Assembly: GCA_964444375.1 (NCBI GenBank)
Contig: CAYUGX010000009.1
Location: forward strand, 1 to 37,132
DNA: 37,132 nt
Direction of reading: 5' to 3'
Source of the DNA: JABHCC01 sp964444375
GTDB lineage: Bacteria > Bacteroidota > Bacteroidia > Bacteroidales > UBA12481
The position numbers were made by a program, and so were the translations under genes. This document shows, piece by piece, positions 1 to 7,499 of this stretch; position 1 is the first letter of the stretch, and each line of letters begins with the position of its first letter. The notes beneath the pieces are model-generated. The model searched no databases. It saw only the letters and a list, made by a program, of their open reading frames with translations, and was not told the origin of the DNA.

Positions 1-1243
1 AAGCCTCAAGCAATTCTGGGGTTGGCGGGTTGTGGCTGGCCCGGTAGGCATTGATGCCAAAGTTCTTGAGCTGTTGTATCCTGTAATATTGCAAATAATC
101 CGGTAGAGCAGAACCCACTCCAGCATGATCCTGGTGGTTGTTCGTACCCTTGAGTTTCACATGTTCTCCGTTCAAAAACAGGCCTCTCGCAGGATCAATT
201 TCAATGTTGCGAATGCCAAATTTGGTAGTCACACGGTCTACTTCTTTGCCTTTGACAAGCACGATGTGGGTAATGCGGTAGAGGTAGGGATCATCGAGCG
301 ACCATAATCTTGGTGACTTTATTTTGTGGGAGAATGAGCATTGTGTATGGTTGGTGCGGGTCCCCGCGAAAGCGGGGATGACGGCCTTTGCTGTACCTGT
401 ATGAATATTGAACTTGCTACTTGTAGCTTGTGCTATGTCATTACCGCTTCGATCAGTAATGAATGATTTCACTCGAACCGAAACATCTTCAAGCCCCAGG
501 TTTGCAACCCTTATGTCACTGCGAACAATTGCTTGAAGCTTGCCACTTGACACTTGCCTCTGTTCTGTTCGAACAAAAACTCCTCCATCTGGGATTTGTA
601 CATTATCGTGCTTATTCAACCAGACGTGTCGATAAATTCCAGCCCCTTCGTAAAACCACCCCTCAAATTGTGTTGCATCTACCCGTACGACAAGTACATT
701 ATCCCCGTGAAAATTCACATAATCAGTGATGGGGTAGGTCACCCCAATATAGCCACTCTCATTATTGCCCAGGTAAAAGCCATTTAACCAGAATTTGGCA
801 TCTCTGAAAACGCCATCAAATGTGACTGAAAACTGTTTTCCTGAATCACTGACTGGTATATCAAAGTGCTTTCGGTACCAGCCAACCGAGGTTTCTGGAA
901 ACATGCCACCAACGGGTTTTGAACCATGTGCGGTATGGTAGAAATCATCATTCTCTATAAAAGGCAATTCAACAGCCCAATCATGAGGCAAATTGAGTTC
1001 TCGCCATTTACTATCATCAAAGTTTGGATTAATGGCCGAGTTATTGGCCCTCCCGGATTTGGCAAAAATCAAATCCGTCCCAAAATTGAAGTCTTTCGTC
1101 ACATCAGCTGCATGCCCCAATTGGAAGCGCCAATTCAAATCGAAATTTGTTGTTACCCGCTGAAGGGTATCATCGGTATCATCGGTTTTGCATGACTGAA
1201 ACAGTACCAGTACCAGTGCTAACAGAATGAATAAATATTTCAT
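1..1243 (-). CDS. GH2 beta-galactosidase-like lipoprotein (partial, 3' end off the window)
   Basis: The minus strand is open from the ATG at 1243-1241 to the left edge, about 414 codons. The start MKYLFILLALVLVLFQSC is a lipoprotein signal with Cys18. The mature part begins FDLNWRFQLG and has LPHDWAVE and the jelly-roll stretch GWYRKHFDIP, then WFYEGAGIYRHVWL, PRLWSLDDPYLY, KGTNNHQDHAG and YRASHNPPTPELLEA, all typical of GH2 beta-galactosidases. The sugar-binding and immunoglobulin-like domains and the start of the TIM barrel are visible; the catalytic glutamates lie beyond the edge. By family it should remove beta-linked galactose or a related sugar outside the cytoplasm. It follows the NrfD gene on the same strand with 68 bases between. 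Residues about 228-238, 270-278 and 289-295 are encoded by repeat DNA of the type otherwise found between genes. The exact substrate cannot be read from the sequence. Confidence 0.9.
   Translation of the reverse strand, partial: MKYLFILLALVLVLFQSCKTDDTDDTLQRVTTNFDLNWRFQLGHAADVTKDFNFGTDLIFAKSGRANNSAINPNFDDSKWRELNLPHDWAVELPFIENDDFYHTAHGSKPVGGMFPETSVGWYRKHFDIPVSDSGKQFSVTFDGVFRDAKFWLNGFYLGNNESGYIGVTYPITDYVNFHGDNVLVVRVDATQFEGWFYEGAGIYRHVWLNKHDNVQIPDGGVFVRTEQRQVSSGKLQAIVRSDIRVANLGLEDVSVRVKSFITDRSGNDIAQATSSKFNIHTGTAKAVIPAFAGTRTNHTQCSFSHKIKSPRLWSLDDPYLYRITHIVLVKGKEVDRVTTKFGIRNIEIDPARGLFLNGEHVKLKGTNNHQDHAGVGSALPDYLQYYRIQQLKNFGINAYRASHNPPTPELLEA
361..378. repeat. Perfect GC-rich hairpin inside the GH2 coding region
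   Basis: tccccgc and gcgggga form a perfect 7-bp stem around a gaaa loop. The surrounding 20 bases (360-379) are identical to 12567-12586 between two other genes. Here the element is translated in frame (about residues 289-295 of the GH2 protein, reading IPAFAG). Confidence 0.85.
411..434. repeat. Degenerate heptamer run inside the GH2 gene (second run)
   Basis: Read on the minus strand the units are GCACAAG, CTACAAG, TAGCAAG, a seven-base period carrying a shared CAAG core. It is translated as part of QATSSKF without breaking the frame. Confidence 0.55.
531..562. repeat. Degenerate heptamer run inside the GH2 gene (first run)
   Basis: The plus strand reads gcttgaa, gcttgcc, acttgac, acttgcc: four seven-base units with the core cttg. 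On the minus strand it is translated as RQVSSGKLQ, in a loop region of the GH2 immunoglobulin-like domain. Confidence 0.65.
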
Positions 1244-1286
1244 AAAACAAGCGTTGTTGAACAAGCAATTTACGAAATATTTATAC

Positions 1287-1302
1287 TTGACTTACGTGTC
1301 AA
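1287..1302. promoter_or_regulatory. Inverted repeat upstream of the GH2 gene
   Basis: TTGAC and GTCAA are perfect 5-bp arms around a 6-base centre, located about 45 bases upstream of the GH2 start. On the minus strand the right part also gives a TTGAC followed by an AT-rich TATTTC element, so it may be part of the promoter or an operator. This rests on pattern alone. Confidence 0.25.
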
Positions 1303-1311
1303 TCTCCGTGA

Positions 1312-2508
1312 TTAAGCCATTTCATCCACTTTCTTCCAGGGTGGAAATATTTTCAGTAAGACAAAGAGTATGATGAACGGAATTATGAGCCAAACGATAG
1401 CCATTAAGAGGCCCTCAGATCCAATCAATCTGAGCTTGAAATCGGTAAAACCATGAAAACTTTTTGAAAATAGTTGACCACCAATAACCACATTCCATCT
1501 CATGAAGAAGATGCCCACCAGAACCAAGATGCCAATAATGAAATAGATAAGTTGTCTGATTTTTACTTTTGGTTTCCAGATTTGAATAACCGCCAGGGTT
1601 ATTAATGGAATGACAGTACCCAAAAGTATCTGAAAAACAAACAGGGTAATTTTGAGTGGCCCGGTGACCAGCTGGGTAATAGTCTCCATGGATTCTTCTG
1701 CTTCATAAATTCTGTGAATCTGATCAAGGGCTTCAAGAGAAAAGTCCAGAATCAATGCAACCAATAAGTATTTCCCAACCATATCCAGGCAGGCCATGTC
1801 AATTTTAGTTTTCCTGAGATAGTTAATGGCCATGTATATGATCATAACCAGTGCTATTCCTGATACCATGGCTGAAAAAAGAAAGATCACAGGCATTAAC
1901 ACCGTTGACCACCAGGGATTTGCTTTGACCGACCCAAAAATAAAACCCACATACCCATGGAGTAAAAAAGCCGATGGAATACCAATAACAGTAATGAAAT
2001 AACCTAAGCGATCATCCCATTTAAGGGCTTTGGGAGATACATCCGATACGCCCAAAGTCAAAATCTTGTATAAATATTTGAGAAAGCCTTTTTTCTCCTG
2101 CGACCAAATAACCATATCACGCCGGTAATCAAACCAAATCTCTAAAAGCAATACAGCCATTAGGTACCACAAATAAACAAATCCAAATATGGCCATGGCC
2201 GAATTCTTATTTGGTGTGATCATGATTTCCCAAAACCTTCCGGGTTGACCCAAATGGGATAATAAGGGCATAGTGGCGACCAGCAAAAACGAAAATGCAG
2301 TGAGAAGAGAAATGGTATAGGTGGGTTTTAGCACCTTGACTTTGAAGACCCGTTCTAAGGAAGCCAGAATAAATGCACCCGCTACTAAACCAGTAATATA
2401 GGGATATAGAATGATTAATATTCCCCAATGAAGTTCTAATTCGTTGGGATAAATGAAACCTTCAACCTGAGGTATGATTTCATGTAGATTGGCTAAATGC
2501 TCTTCCAT
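1312..2508 (-). CDS. NrfD/PsrC-type integral membrane subunit
   Basis: The 398-residue product is almost entirely hydrophobic, with about nine or ten membrane helices, and matches the NrfD/PsrC family (polysulfide reductase NrfD). In that family the protein is the membrane anchor that exchanges electrons with menaquinol through a partner ferredoxin subunit. Helix-rich segments include YPYITGLVAGAFILASL near residues 35-51 and TMPLLSHLGQPGRFWE near 98-113, the latter resembling the conserved family loop. It is the last gene of a three-gene operon, one base after the ferredoxin stop codon. No molybdopterin or other catalytic subunit is adjacent, so direction of electron flow and terminal substrate are unknown. 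Family assignment is firm; the role within a named complex is inference. Confidence 0.88.
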   Translation of the reverse strand: MEEHLANLHEIIPQVEGFIYPNELELHWGILIILYPYITGLVAGAFILASLERVFKVKVLKPTYTISLLTAFSFLLVATMPLLSHLGQPGRFWEIMITPNKNSAMAIFGFVYLWYLMAVLLLEIWFDYRRDMVIWSQEKKGFLKYLYKILTLGVSDVSPKALKWDDRLGYFITVIGIPSAFLLHGYVGFIFGSVKANPWWSTVLMPVIFLFSAMVSGIALVMIIYMAINYLRKTKIDMACLDMVGKYLLVALILDFSLEALDQIHRIYEAEESMETITQLVTGPLKITLFVFQILLGTVIPLITLAVIQIWKPKVKIRQLIYFIIGILVLVGIFFMRWNVVIGGQLFSKSFHGFTDFKLRLIGSEGLLMAIVWLIIPFIILFVLLKIFPPWKKVDEMA

Positions 2509-2509
2509 A

Positions 2510-3271
2510 TTACTTGACCTCCCCGGTTAGTCCATTATAAAATACTTTCGGTTGCGTATTCATGTGTGGCTTAAGGATTTGCCAATCATGATCCTGAATG
2601 AATTGCATAAGTTCTCCATCAGGATTTTTCAGATCACCAAAGATCTTAGCCCCATTCGGACAAACCTCCTGGCAGGCAGGCACCAATCCTTTTTTGATCC
2701 GGTGATAACAAAGCGTACACTTATCTGCCACCTTTTTTTCTGGGTGGAGGTATCGGCAACCATAAGGGCAAGCCTGAATACAATAGCTACATCCGATACA
2801 ATAATCCTCGTCAACCAACGCTATGCCCTCAGGACTTTCGAAAGTGGCACCAACCGGACAAACCTGGGTGCAGGGGGATTTGGCGCATTGGTTGCACATT
2901 TTGGGGATAAAAAAGCTCTTGAAGATATCCTCATCCGGGATAACTTGCTTAGCACCATCAATGCCTCCATTTTCTGAAATAATGTTCACCTCACCATTTT
3001 TTGCAACAGCATATTGCTCAATCCATGTTCTGAAGTAAAAAGGCTCCAGAGGTACATCATTTTCAATCTTACAAGCTTGAGCACATCGGCCACAGCCAAT
3101 ACACTTTTTCAGGTCGATAGCCATGCCATACCAGTGTTCTGCATCCTCACTTTGCTCAGTAGCATATACTATCGATTGAAAAGGACCCAAACCGCTGCTT
3201 ATCATAATTCCTCCGGTAAACAAGCCGGTATGTTTGAGGAACTCCCTCCTTTTGATTTTTTTTATTGCCAT
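2510..3271 (-). CDS. Tat-exported 4Fe-4S ferredoxin subunit (NrfC/DmsB-like)
   Basis: The 253-residue protein has a twin-arginine signal: KRREFLK with Arg8-Arg9, then a hydrophobic stretch. It carries sixteen cysteines in four groups: CIGCGRCAQAC, CNQCAKSPCTQVC, CIGCSYCIQAC and CTLC followed by ACQEVC. This is the four-cluster pattern of the DmsB/NrfC/PsrB family, so all four [4Fe-4S] sites look intact. By family it passes electrons between an NrfD-type membrane subunit and a periplasmic partner. Its start overlaps the end of the cytochrome gene by 10 bases and its stop is one base from the NrfD start, so the three are very likely cotranscribed and assembled together on the periplasmic face. 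The usual catalytic partner is absent here. Confidence 0.92.
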   Translation of the reverse strand: MAIKKIKRREFLKHTGLFTGGIMISSGLGPFQSIVYATEQSEDAEHWYGMAIDLKKCIGCGRCAQACKIENDVPLEPFYFRTWIEQYAVAKNGEVNIISENGGIDGAKQVIPDEDIFKSFFIPKMCNQCAKSPCTQVCPVGATFESPEGIALVDEDYCIGCSYCIQACPYGCRYLHPEKKVADKCTLCYHRIKKGLVPACQEVCPNGAKIFGDLKNPDGELMQFIQDHDWQILKPHMNTQPKVFYNGLTGEVK

Positions 3272-3705
3272 GGTGCGTGGGGGTTATGACATTCCATACA
3301 ATCACTTTCGGAATTATGCTCATTGAGATCTACTTGAGCAATCTCTCTTGCATCTCGAGCGGCATTTTTGTTGTGGCATAAACCGCAGAATTCTCTACCC
3401 TCTGGGAGCAGGATGTTTTCGGGATTGGGATCCTCAATGTGTTTCCAGCCAGGTCCATGGCATGATTCACATGAGATCTCGGCATGCAGGCCTACTTTCT
3501 TAAATTCTCCGTAGTCTTCATGGCAATCTAAACAAACAGTTTCTCCCTGATACTTTACTTCGAGAGATTGAATTTCATTTAGCACATCACCACGATAATG
3601 GCCAAATTCACCAAATGAGTCGGGAATTAGAAAACTACGAAGAATTAGAAAAGACCCAACCAAAATCACAGAAAGAATAAGCAATCTTTTGACTTGTTCA
3701 GGCAT
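3262..3705 (-). CDS. Membrane-anchored tetraheme cytochrome c
   Basis: The 147-residue protein has one N-terminal membrane segment (residues about 8-27) and four CxxCH heme-c motifs at Cys58, Cys79, Cys107 and Cys136. The last lies in CMECHNPH, as in c3- and c7-like multiheme proteins. It would sit on the periplasmic side and carry electrons to or from the ferredoxin encoded next to it. It is the first gene of the operon; its start faces the start of the nucleoid-associated gene across 58 bases, so a divergent promoter must lie there. It is too short to be an NrfA nitrite reductase (about 450 residues or more). NrfB- or c3-like small electron carrier is the best description. Confidence 0.85.
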   Translation of the reverse strand: MPEQVKRLLILSVILVGSFLILRSFLIPDSFGEFGHYRGDVLNEIQSLEVKYQGETVCLDCHEDYGEFKKVGLHAEISCESCHGPGWKHIEDPNPENILLPEGREFCGLCHNKNAARDAREIAQVDLNEHNSESDCMECHNPHAPWQ

Positions 3706-3751
3706 AATGATATGTTTAAGGCTTTTGTAATATAGTAAAAAAACAACTTGA

Positions 3752-3759
3752 TATCTTTA
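3752..3759 (+). promoter_or_regulatory. Possible Bacteroidota -7 element ahead of the nucleoid-associated gene
   Basis: TATCTTTA is one base off the TAnnTTTG consensus, with TTTTG at 3723-3727 as a loose -33 partner. It lies only five bases before the ATG at 3764, which would give a leaderless message or means this is coincidental. The same octamer is found on the minus strand at 35066-35059 ahead of another gene. Confidence 0.25.
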
Positions 3760-3763
3760 CCCC

Positions 3764-4807
3764 ATGATTCATACAGAAAACACCCGCATCCAAAGCCTTG
3801 TGCTTCATAAGGTTGGCAATAAATCGGCAGATGAAGGGCTACACCTGTCGAAAGATGTTTTGCAGCCTAATCAGAACATTCTCAACCTTCTGCTACATTA
3901 TTTCGTAAGTCCATTTAAGCAGGAGGAGTATTTTCATTTTCACCATGAATCAGGCCTTCACATGAACGAAGTGTACAGCTTTGTTTTCTCGATATTTGAA
4001 GATCCTTCAACACTTTATGAGCAGTCAGTCGATCTAGCCAAGCATTTGTACGAACAATCTACTCATCCGAAGATCAAAACCGGAGAGTTCTATGTCGTAT
4101 ACTTCTCAGACCTGATCCTCGATGGTGAAGTGGTCGATGGGGTGGGGCTCTTTAAATCCGAATCGAAAGAGACCTACCTGAAAATTTATCCTGAAGGGGA
4201 TAATTATACCATTGAGCGAGATTCAGGGATTAATATCAATAAGCTCGATAAAGGATGCCTGATTTTCAATACCGAAGGCGAAGACGGTTTTGTGGTATCG
4301 GCAATTGATAATCTTAACCGCAATTCAGATGCCCGTTTTTGGTTCGATCAATTTTTACAGGTGCGGCAACGAGAAGATAAATACTTCCATACCGAGCAAA
4401 CCATCGCCTTGTGTAAGAATTTCGTGATGCAAAAATTACCTGAAGAGTTCGATGTTGACCGACCTGAACAGGCAGAGATGCTCAATGATTCGGCCGAATA
4501 TTTTAAAGGCCAGGATAATTTCGATCTGAAAGACTATGCCGAGCAGGTTATTCGGCAGCCAGAGGTCATAGATAGCCTTATGCAATACAAAGATGAGTAT
4601 GAGCAGGTGAACGACCTTGAGCTGGCTGAGTCATTCGAGATTTCAAATGAAGCCGTCAAGAAAAAATCACGGTATCTCCGCTCTGTGATCAAGCTCGATA
4701 AGAATTTCCACATTTACATCCATGGTAAGCGCGACCGGGTCAAAAAGGGCATTGATCCAGAGACCGGATTAAATTATTATCAGCTCCTTTTCGAATCAGA
4801 GGATTAA
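3764..4807 (+). CDS. 37-kDa nucleoid-associated protein family (NdpA/YejK-like)
   Basis: The 347-residue product matches the YejK/NdpA nucleoid-associated family in length and layout. It opens with IQSLVLHKVGNKSADEGLHL, has the family's mid-protein GEFYVVYFSDLILDGE and DKGCLIFNTEGEDG segments, and ends with a basic region containing KKKSRYLRSVIKLDKNFHIY. It is cytosolic, with no signal or membrane segment. In the family it binds the nucleoid; the precise role is poorly known. It lies 19 bases ahead of capB on the same strand, so it may share a transcript with the polyglutamate locus, although nothing in its sequence links it to that pathway. Confidence 0.88.
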   Translation: MIHTENTRIQSLVLHKVGNKSADEGLHLSKDVLQPNQNILNLLLHYFVSPFKQEEYFHFHHESGLHMNEVYSFVFSIFEDPSTLYEQSVDLAKHLYEQSTHPKIKTGEFYVVYFSDLILDGEVVDGVGLFKSESKETYLKIYPEGDNYTIERDSGININKLDKGCLIFNTEGEDGFVVSAIDNLNRNSDARFWFDQFLQVRQREDKYFHTEQTIALCKNFVMQKLPEEFDVDRPEQAEMLNDSAEYFKGQDNFDLKDYAEQVIRQPEVIDSLMQYKDEYEQVNDLELAESFEISNEAVKKKSRYLRSVIKLDKNFHIYIHGKRDRVKKGIDPETGLNYYQLLFESED

Positions 4808-4826
4808 AATCCGTATTTTCATTGGC

Positions 4827-5972
4827 ATGTCTCCGCTCATGTCAATGGTCCTGCTGCTATCAATGGCAATCATTCTGCTATTAGCTTTTGCCATTGAGGC
4901 CATTTGGCATAAAAAAAGACTCAAGAAAATCCCCTGCCGGATCAGTGTTTCAGGTACCCGGGGAAAAAGTTCCTGCGTTCGTTATATTACCCAACTCCTG
5001 CAAGATACAGGCCATGCTGTTTTGGCTAAGACAACGGGTGCTGAAGCGATGTATATCCTACCGGATGGAACTGTTGAGCCACTAAATCGCCACAGACCAG
5101 CCAATATCATCGAGCAAAAAAAGCTCGTAAAAAGAGCCACCAAACTGGGTGTCGACTATTTGGTCACCGAGGTCATGAGCATCCACCCAGAAAACCACAG
5201 GGTGGAAAGCCAGCATCTGCTCCAACCGCATTACACCATAATCACCAACCTAAGACCCGATCACCTGCTCGAAAAAGACCAGTCAATGGCCAAACTCTAC
5301 GAAAGCGACCTGAACAGAGGAGCCAAAATCATAGTCCCTGAACAAGAATTCCCAACAGAATGGGAACCACTAAAACAAAAAAAACAGTTCGATTTTCACT
5401 TGGCAATAACTTCAGACGGCCCAAACCAACCCTCCGAACTAGCGAAAGACCTGTTCAATCACCTCATTGCACAAAAACCTGAGTTGAAGTCCCCATTCCC
5501 GAGTTCCGAGTCTTCACTTCCTCGCGTCCCTGCTTCCCCACTGATCTCAGAACAAGGCACGATTTATTTTCCCGTCTTCAGTACCAACGATCCAACGTCC
5601 AGTACGATAATAATCAACGAAATTGCTAGATTATCCCGCTTCAAAAATCACAGCCGTATTGCCCTCCTGGCCACTCGCGCCGACCGCGGAGAGCGAAGCC
5701 AGCAATGGCTTGACTGGCTAAAGCAAAAACCCGATTTACCCATTGATGAATACTATTATATCGGCCCACACGCTCGGGTTTTTGAGCGAAGATTGAAATT
5801 CGGAGAGGCTTTATCCGGTAGGAAAGCCGAGAAAATTCAAGCAGCATTGATTGAAAAGATCAATCAACCAGCTATCGTATTCGGTTTAATGAATATCCAT
5901 GGTATTGGCACCGAATTACTACGTCACTGGACCCAGCAATACATCCCATTTGAACTGGAGGAAAGCTCATGA
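4827..5972 (+). CDS. pgsB: Poly-gamma-glutamate synthase PgsB/CapB (Mur-ligase-like amide ligase)
   Basis: The 381-residue protein has one N-terminal membrane helix (about residues 5-26). The Mur-ligase-type P-loop follows at GTRGKSS (43-49), then EVMSIHPENH and the TNLRPDH motif near 142-149. These are the hallmarks of PgsB/CapB, which uses ATP to join glutamates through gamma-amide bonds at the inner membrane together with PgsC. The length is close to the usual 390 or so. Its TGA overlaps the start of capC (ATGA), showing translational coupling. The start at 4827 gives a proper membrane anchor; an ATG at 4839 is an alternative. Residues about 223-239 (rich in Pro and Ser) are encoded by seven heptanucleotide repeats, an unusual insertion in a variable segment. 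Substrate identity as glutamate is taken from the family. Confidence 0.93.
   Translation: MSPLMSMVLLLSMAIILLLAFAIEAIWHKKRLKKIPCRISVSGTRGKSSCVRYITQLLQDTGHAVLAKTTGAEAMYILPDGTVEPLNRHRPANIIEQKKLVKRATKLGVDYLVTEVMSIHPENHRVESQHLLQPHYTIITNLRPDHLLEKDQSMAKLYESDLNRGAKIIVPEQEFPTEWEPLKQKKQFDFHLAITSDGPNQPSELAKDLFNHLIAQKPELKSPFPSSESSLPRVPASPLISEQGTIYFPVFSTNDPTSSTIIINEIARLSRFKNHSRIALLATRADRGERSQQWLDWLKQKPDLPIDEYYYIGPHARVFERRLKFGEALSGRKAEKIQAALIEKINQPAIVFGLMNIHGIGTELLRHWTQQYIPFELEESS
5493..5541. repeat. Seven degenerate heptamers inside capB
   Basis: The units are ccattcc, cgagttc, cgagtct, tcacttc, ctcgcgt, ccctgct and tccccac. The phase is exact over 49 bases. They encode a Pro/Ser-rich stretch including SSESSLPRVPASP and keep the capB frame open. 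Confidence 0.65.
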
Positions 5973-6406
5973 GTTACGAATTATTCTTCATAGGACTGTG
6001 TTTAACCCTGTTCTTCATCGCCCTTACCGGCTTTTATCCGGGTGGAATTGTAGTTCCAGCCTATTTAGTACTATTTATAAACCAGCCCTTACGGCTCATA
6101 GGTACAATTGCTATTGCGCTTGCTGTTTGGCTGTTGTACAAATGGCTTTCACGCTATGTGATCCTCTATGGTAAGCGACGCTTCGTGTTGCTTCTCCTAC
6201 TTGGGGCCATCGGCTCCTTTGTGCTCTCCTTCATCCTGCCTCACTTCTTCCCCGAAACCATCGAACTCAAAGTCATTGGCTGGATCATTCCGGGACTCAT
6301 TGCAAACCAGCTCGAGAAGCAAGGACTTGGGATTACACTATCGGCGCTTGCTGTAATGTTGGTGGTTTTATTTGGCGTGGAGAAGGTATTCTATGTTATC
6401 TTCTAA
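5969..6406 (+). CDS. pgsC: Poly-gamma-glutamate biosynthesis membrane protein PgsC/CapC
   Basis: The 145-residue protein is a multi-pass membrane protein (about four or five helices) of the CapC/PgsC family, whose usual length is about 150. Family-typical segments are FIALTGFYPGGIVVPAYL near residues 17-34 and WIIPGLIANQLEKQGLG near 106-122. PgsC forms the membrane-bound polymerase core with PgsB. The start overlaps the capB stop by four bases (ATGA), and the next gene follows after 3 bases, so the three form a tight operon. No PgsA/CapA gene follows, unlike the Bacillus order. Confidence 0.92.
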   Translation: MSYELFFIGLCLTLFFIALTGFYPGGIVVPAYLVLFINQPLRLIGTIAIALAVWLLYKWLSRYVILYGKRRFVLLLLLGAIGSFVLSFILPHFFPETIELKVIGWIIPGLIANQLEKQGLGITLSALAVMLVVLFGVEKVFYVIF

Positions 6407-6409
6407 AGA

Positions 6410-7423
6410 ATGATTGAAAGACCACAATATCCTAACATTGCAGCTTATCGCATGAAAATTGCCGGAGCTATTGCAGCGGGTATCCTGGTGATCATCATAC
6501 TTTTTCAGTTTCTCCTAACGGATAATTACTCAGACCAACAGATGGAGGCTATGCAATGCATGGAGAAGTTGACTGCTTCTATTGCAGCTTATTGTAAAGC
6601 CAATAACATACCTATAGATCCCCAGACCGATCCAGGATTAACCGGTCTGATCGGGCCCGAATGGAGTGAAATCACTACAACTCTCGGACACCTGGATGCC
6701 AAACGAACGAGTATTCAGCCTGATTTTGCGGCATTGATGGTGACGCTGTTCGAAGAGGCTGGGGCCAGAACTGGAGATACGGTTGGATTGGCGTGCTCGG
6801 GTTCATTTCCGGGATTAATGCTGGCGACTTTGGCAGCAACAGAGGCAATGGAACTGCATTGTAAAATTATTCTATCATTGGGGGCATCTTCCTATGGGGC
6901 GAATCGAATAGACTTTACGATTCATGATATCTACCAAGTTTTGGTTCAGGAGCCTGCCCCCACCAAAAGCGGGGGTGAACTGGTTGGGATTTCACTTGGG
7001 GGGGGAGGGGATATTGGGAGAGGTTGGGATAAAGCAGTGATTGAGGAAATGGTTCGAAAGATTGAGGAGGCCGGTGTGCCTTTTATCCATGAGGCTAGTT
7101 TGAGCAATAGTGTTAGCAAGAGAGGAGGGCTAATAGGAATTAAGAGTAGGAGTAAGAATAGGGAAAAGAATAAGAGTAAGATAAAAATTAAAGTGTTGGT
7201 GAATGCTGGGGGGGCTGAGGCCAATATTGGGACCAGTGCCTCTATTCTGTCACTGAAACCTGGTGTGGTTCGAAAATGTAAATTGCCTCCAAGAGAACAG
7301 CAAGGTTTGATCCATTTAGCCATCAGTGAGGGTATTCCGGTGATTCATCTTTTATACCTCAAAGGTCTGGTGCAGGAGTATGAACTCAAATGGGATCCGG
7401 TAGGGGATCAGTCTGCTGAATAA
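6410..7423 (+). CDS. pgsW: Poly-gamma-glutamate system protein (PgsW-like)
   Basis: The 337-residue protein has one N-terminal membrane helix (about residues 17-36) and then a soluble domain with GDTVGLACSGSFPGLMLATL, SLGASSYGANR, SLGGGGDIGRGWDK and VLVNAGGAEANIGTS. The content and place right after pgsB-pgsC match the PgsW family (poly-gamma-glutamate system protein) found in bacteria that have pgsBC but lack a standard pgsA. Its biochemical role is not known to me. The frame carries two odd insertions: a hairpin-encoded APTKSGGE near residues 184-191, and a basic stretch KSRSKNREKNKSKIK near 245-259 made by seven hexamers. Both sit between conserved blocks. The gene ends 76 bases before the next one. 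Confidence 0.82.
   Translation: MIERPQYPNIAAYRMKIAGAIAAGILVIIILFQFLLTDNYSDQQMEAMQCMEKLTASIAAYCKANNIPIDPQTDPGLTGLIGPEWSEITTTLGHLDAKRTSIQPDFAALMVTLFEEAGARTGDTVGLACSGSFPGLMLATLAATEAMELHCKIILSLGASSYGANRIDFTIHDIYQVLVQEPAPTKSGGELVGISLGGGGDIGRGWDKAVIEEMVRKIEEAGVPFIHEASLSNSVSKRGGLIGIKSRSKNREKNKSKIKIKVLVNAGGAEANIGTSASILSLKPGVVRKCKLPPREQQGLIHLAISEGIPVIHLLYLKGLVQEYELKWDPVGDQSAE
6957..6975. repeat. GC hairpin inside pgsW
   Basis: ccccc and ggggg form a 5-bp stem around accaaaagc. It resembles the ccccgc-gaaa-gcgggg hairpin elsewhere in the window, but with a longer loop. It is followed by an extremely G-rich segment (about 7009-7021) that encodes the conserved GGGGD motif. Confidence 0.55.
7144..7185. 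repeat. Seven degenerate hexamers inside pgsW
   Basis: The units are gagtag, gagtaa, gaatag, ggaaaa, gaataa, gagtaa and gataaa. A six-base period gives two codons per unit, so the protein shows an alternating basic pattern (SRSKNREKNKSK). It is A/G-only on the coding strand, unlike the flanking gene. Confidence 0.65.
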
Positions 7424-7487
7424 CAGATGGGAAAATTCTTTTTACGTCTGTATTTTAATACCTTTAGAATCCACATAAAATAACCCT

Positions 7488-7494
7488 GGAGGAG
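7488..7494 (+). promoter_or_regulatory. Strong Shine-Dalgarno site for the DUF6305-like gene
   Basis: TGGAGGA lies five bases before the ATG at 7500. Most genes in this window have no such site, as is usual in Bacteroidota. A loose -7 element TACCTTTA at 7459-7466 suggests a separate transcript start in this 76-base gap. Confidence 0.5.
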
Positions 7495-7499
7495 AAACC

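Noticed and set aside
1..1195. Plus-strand reading frames at 125, 463, 554 and 926
   Set aside because: They are antisense shadows of the GH2 gene, which is continuous on the minus strand.
3262..3705. NrfA nitrite reductase
   Set aside because: Only 147 residues with four CxxCH motifs and no CxxCK motif or catalytic domain.
6946..7323. 125-residue reading frame on the minus strand inside pgsW
   Set aside because: Its leucine- and proline-rich product is the reverse of the repeat and G-rich parts of pgsW; no start context and no family resemblance.
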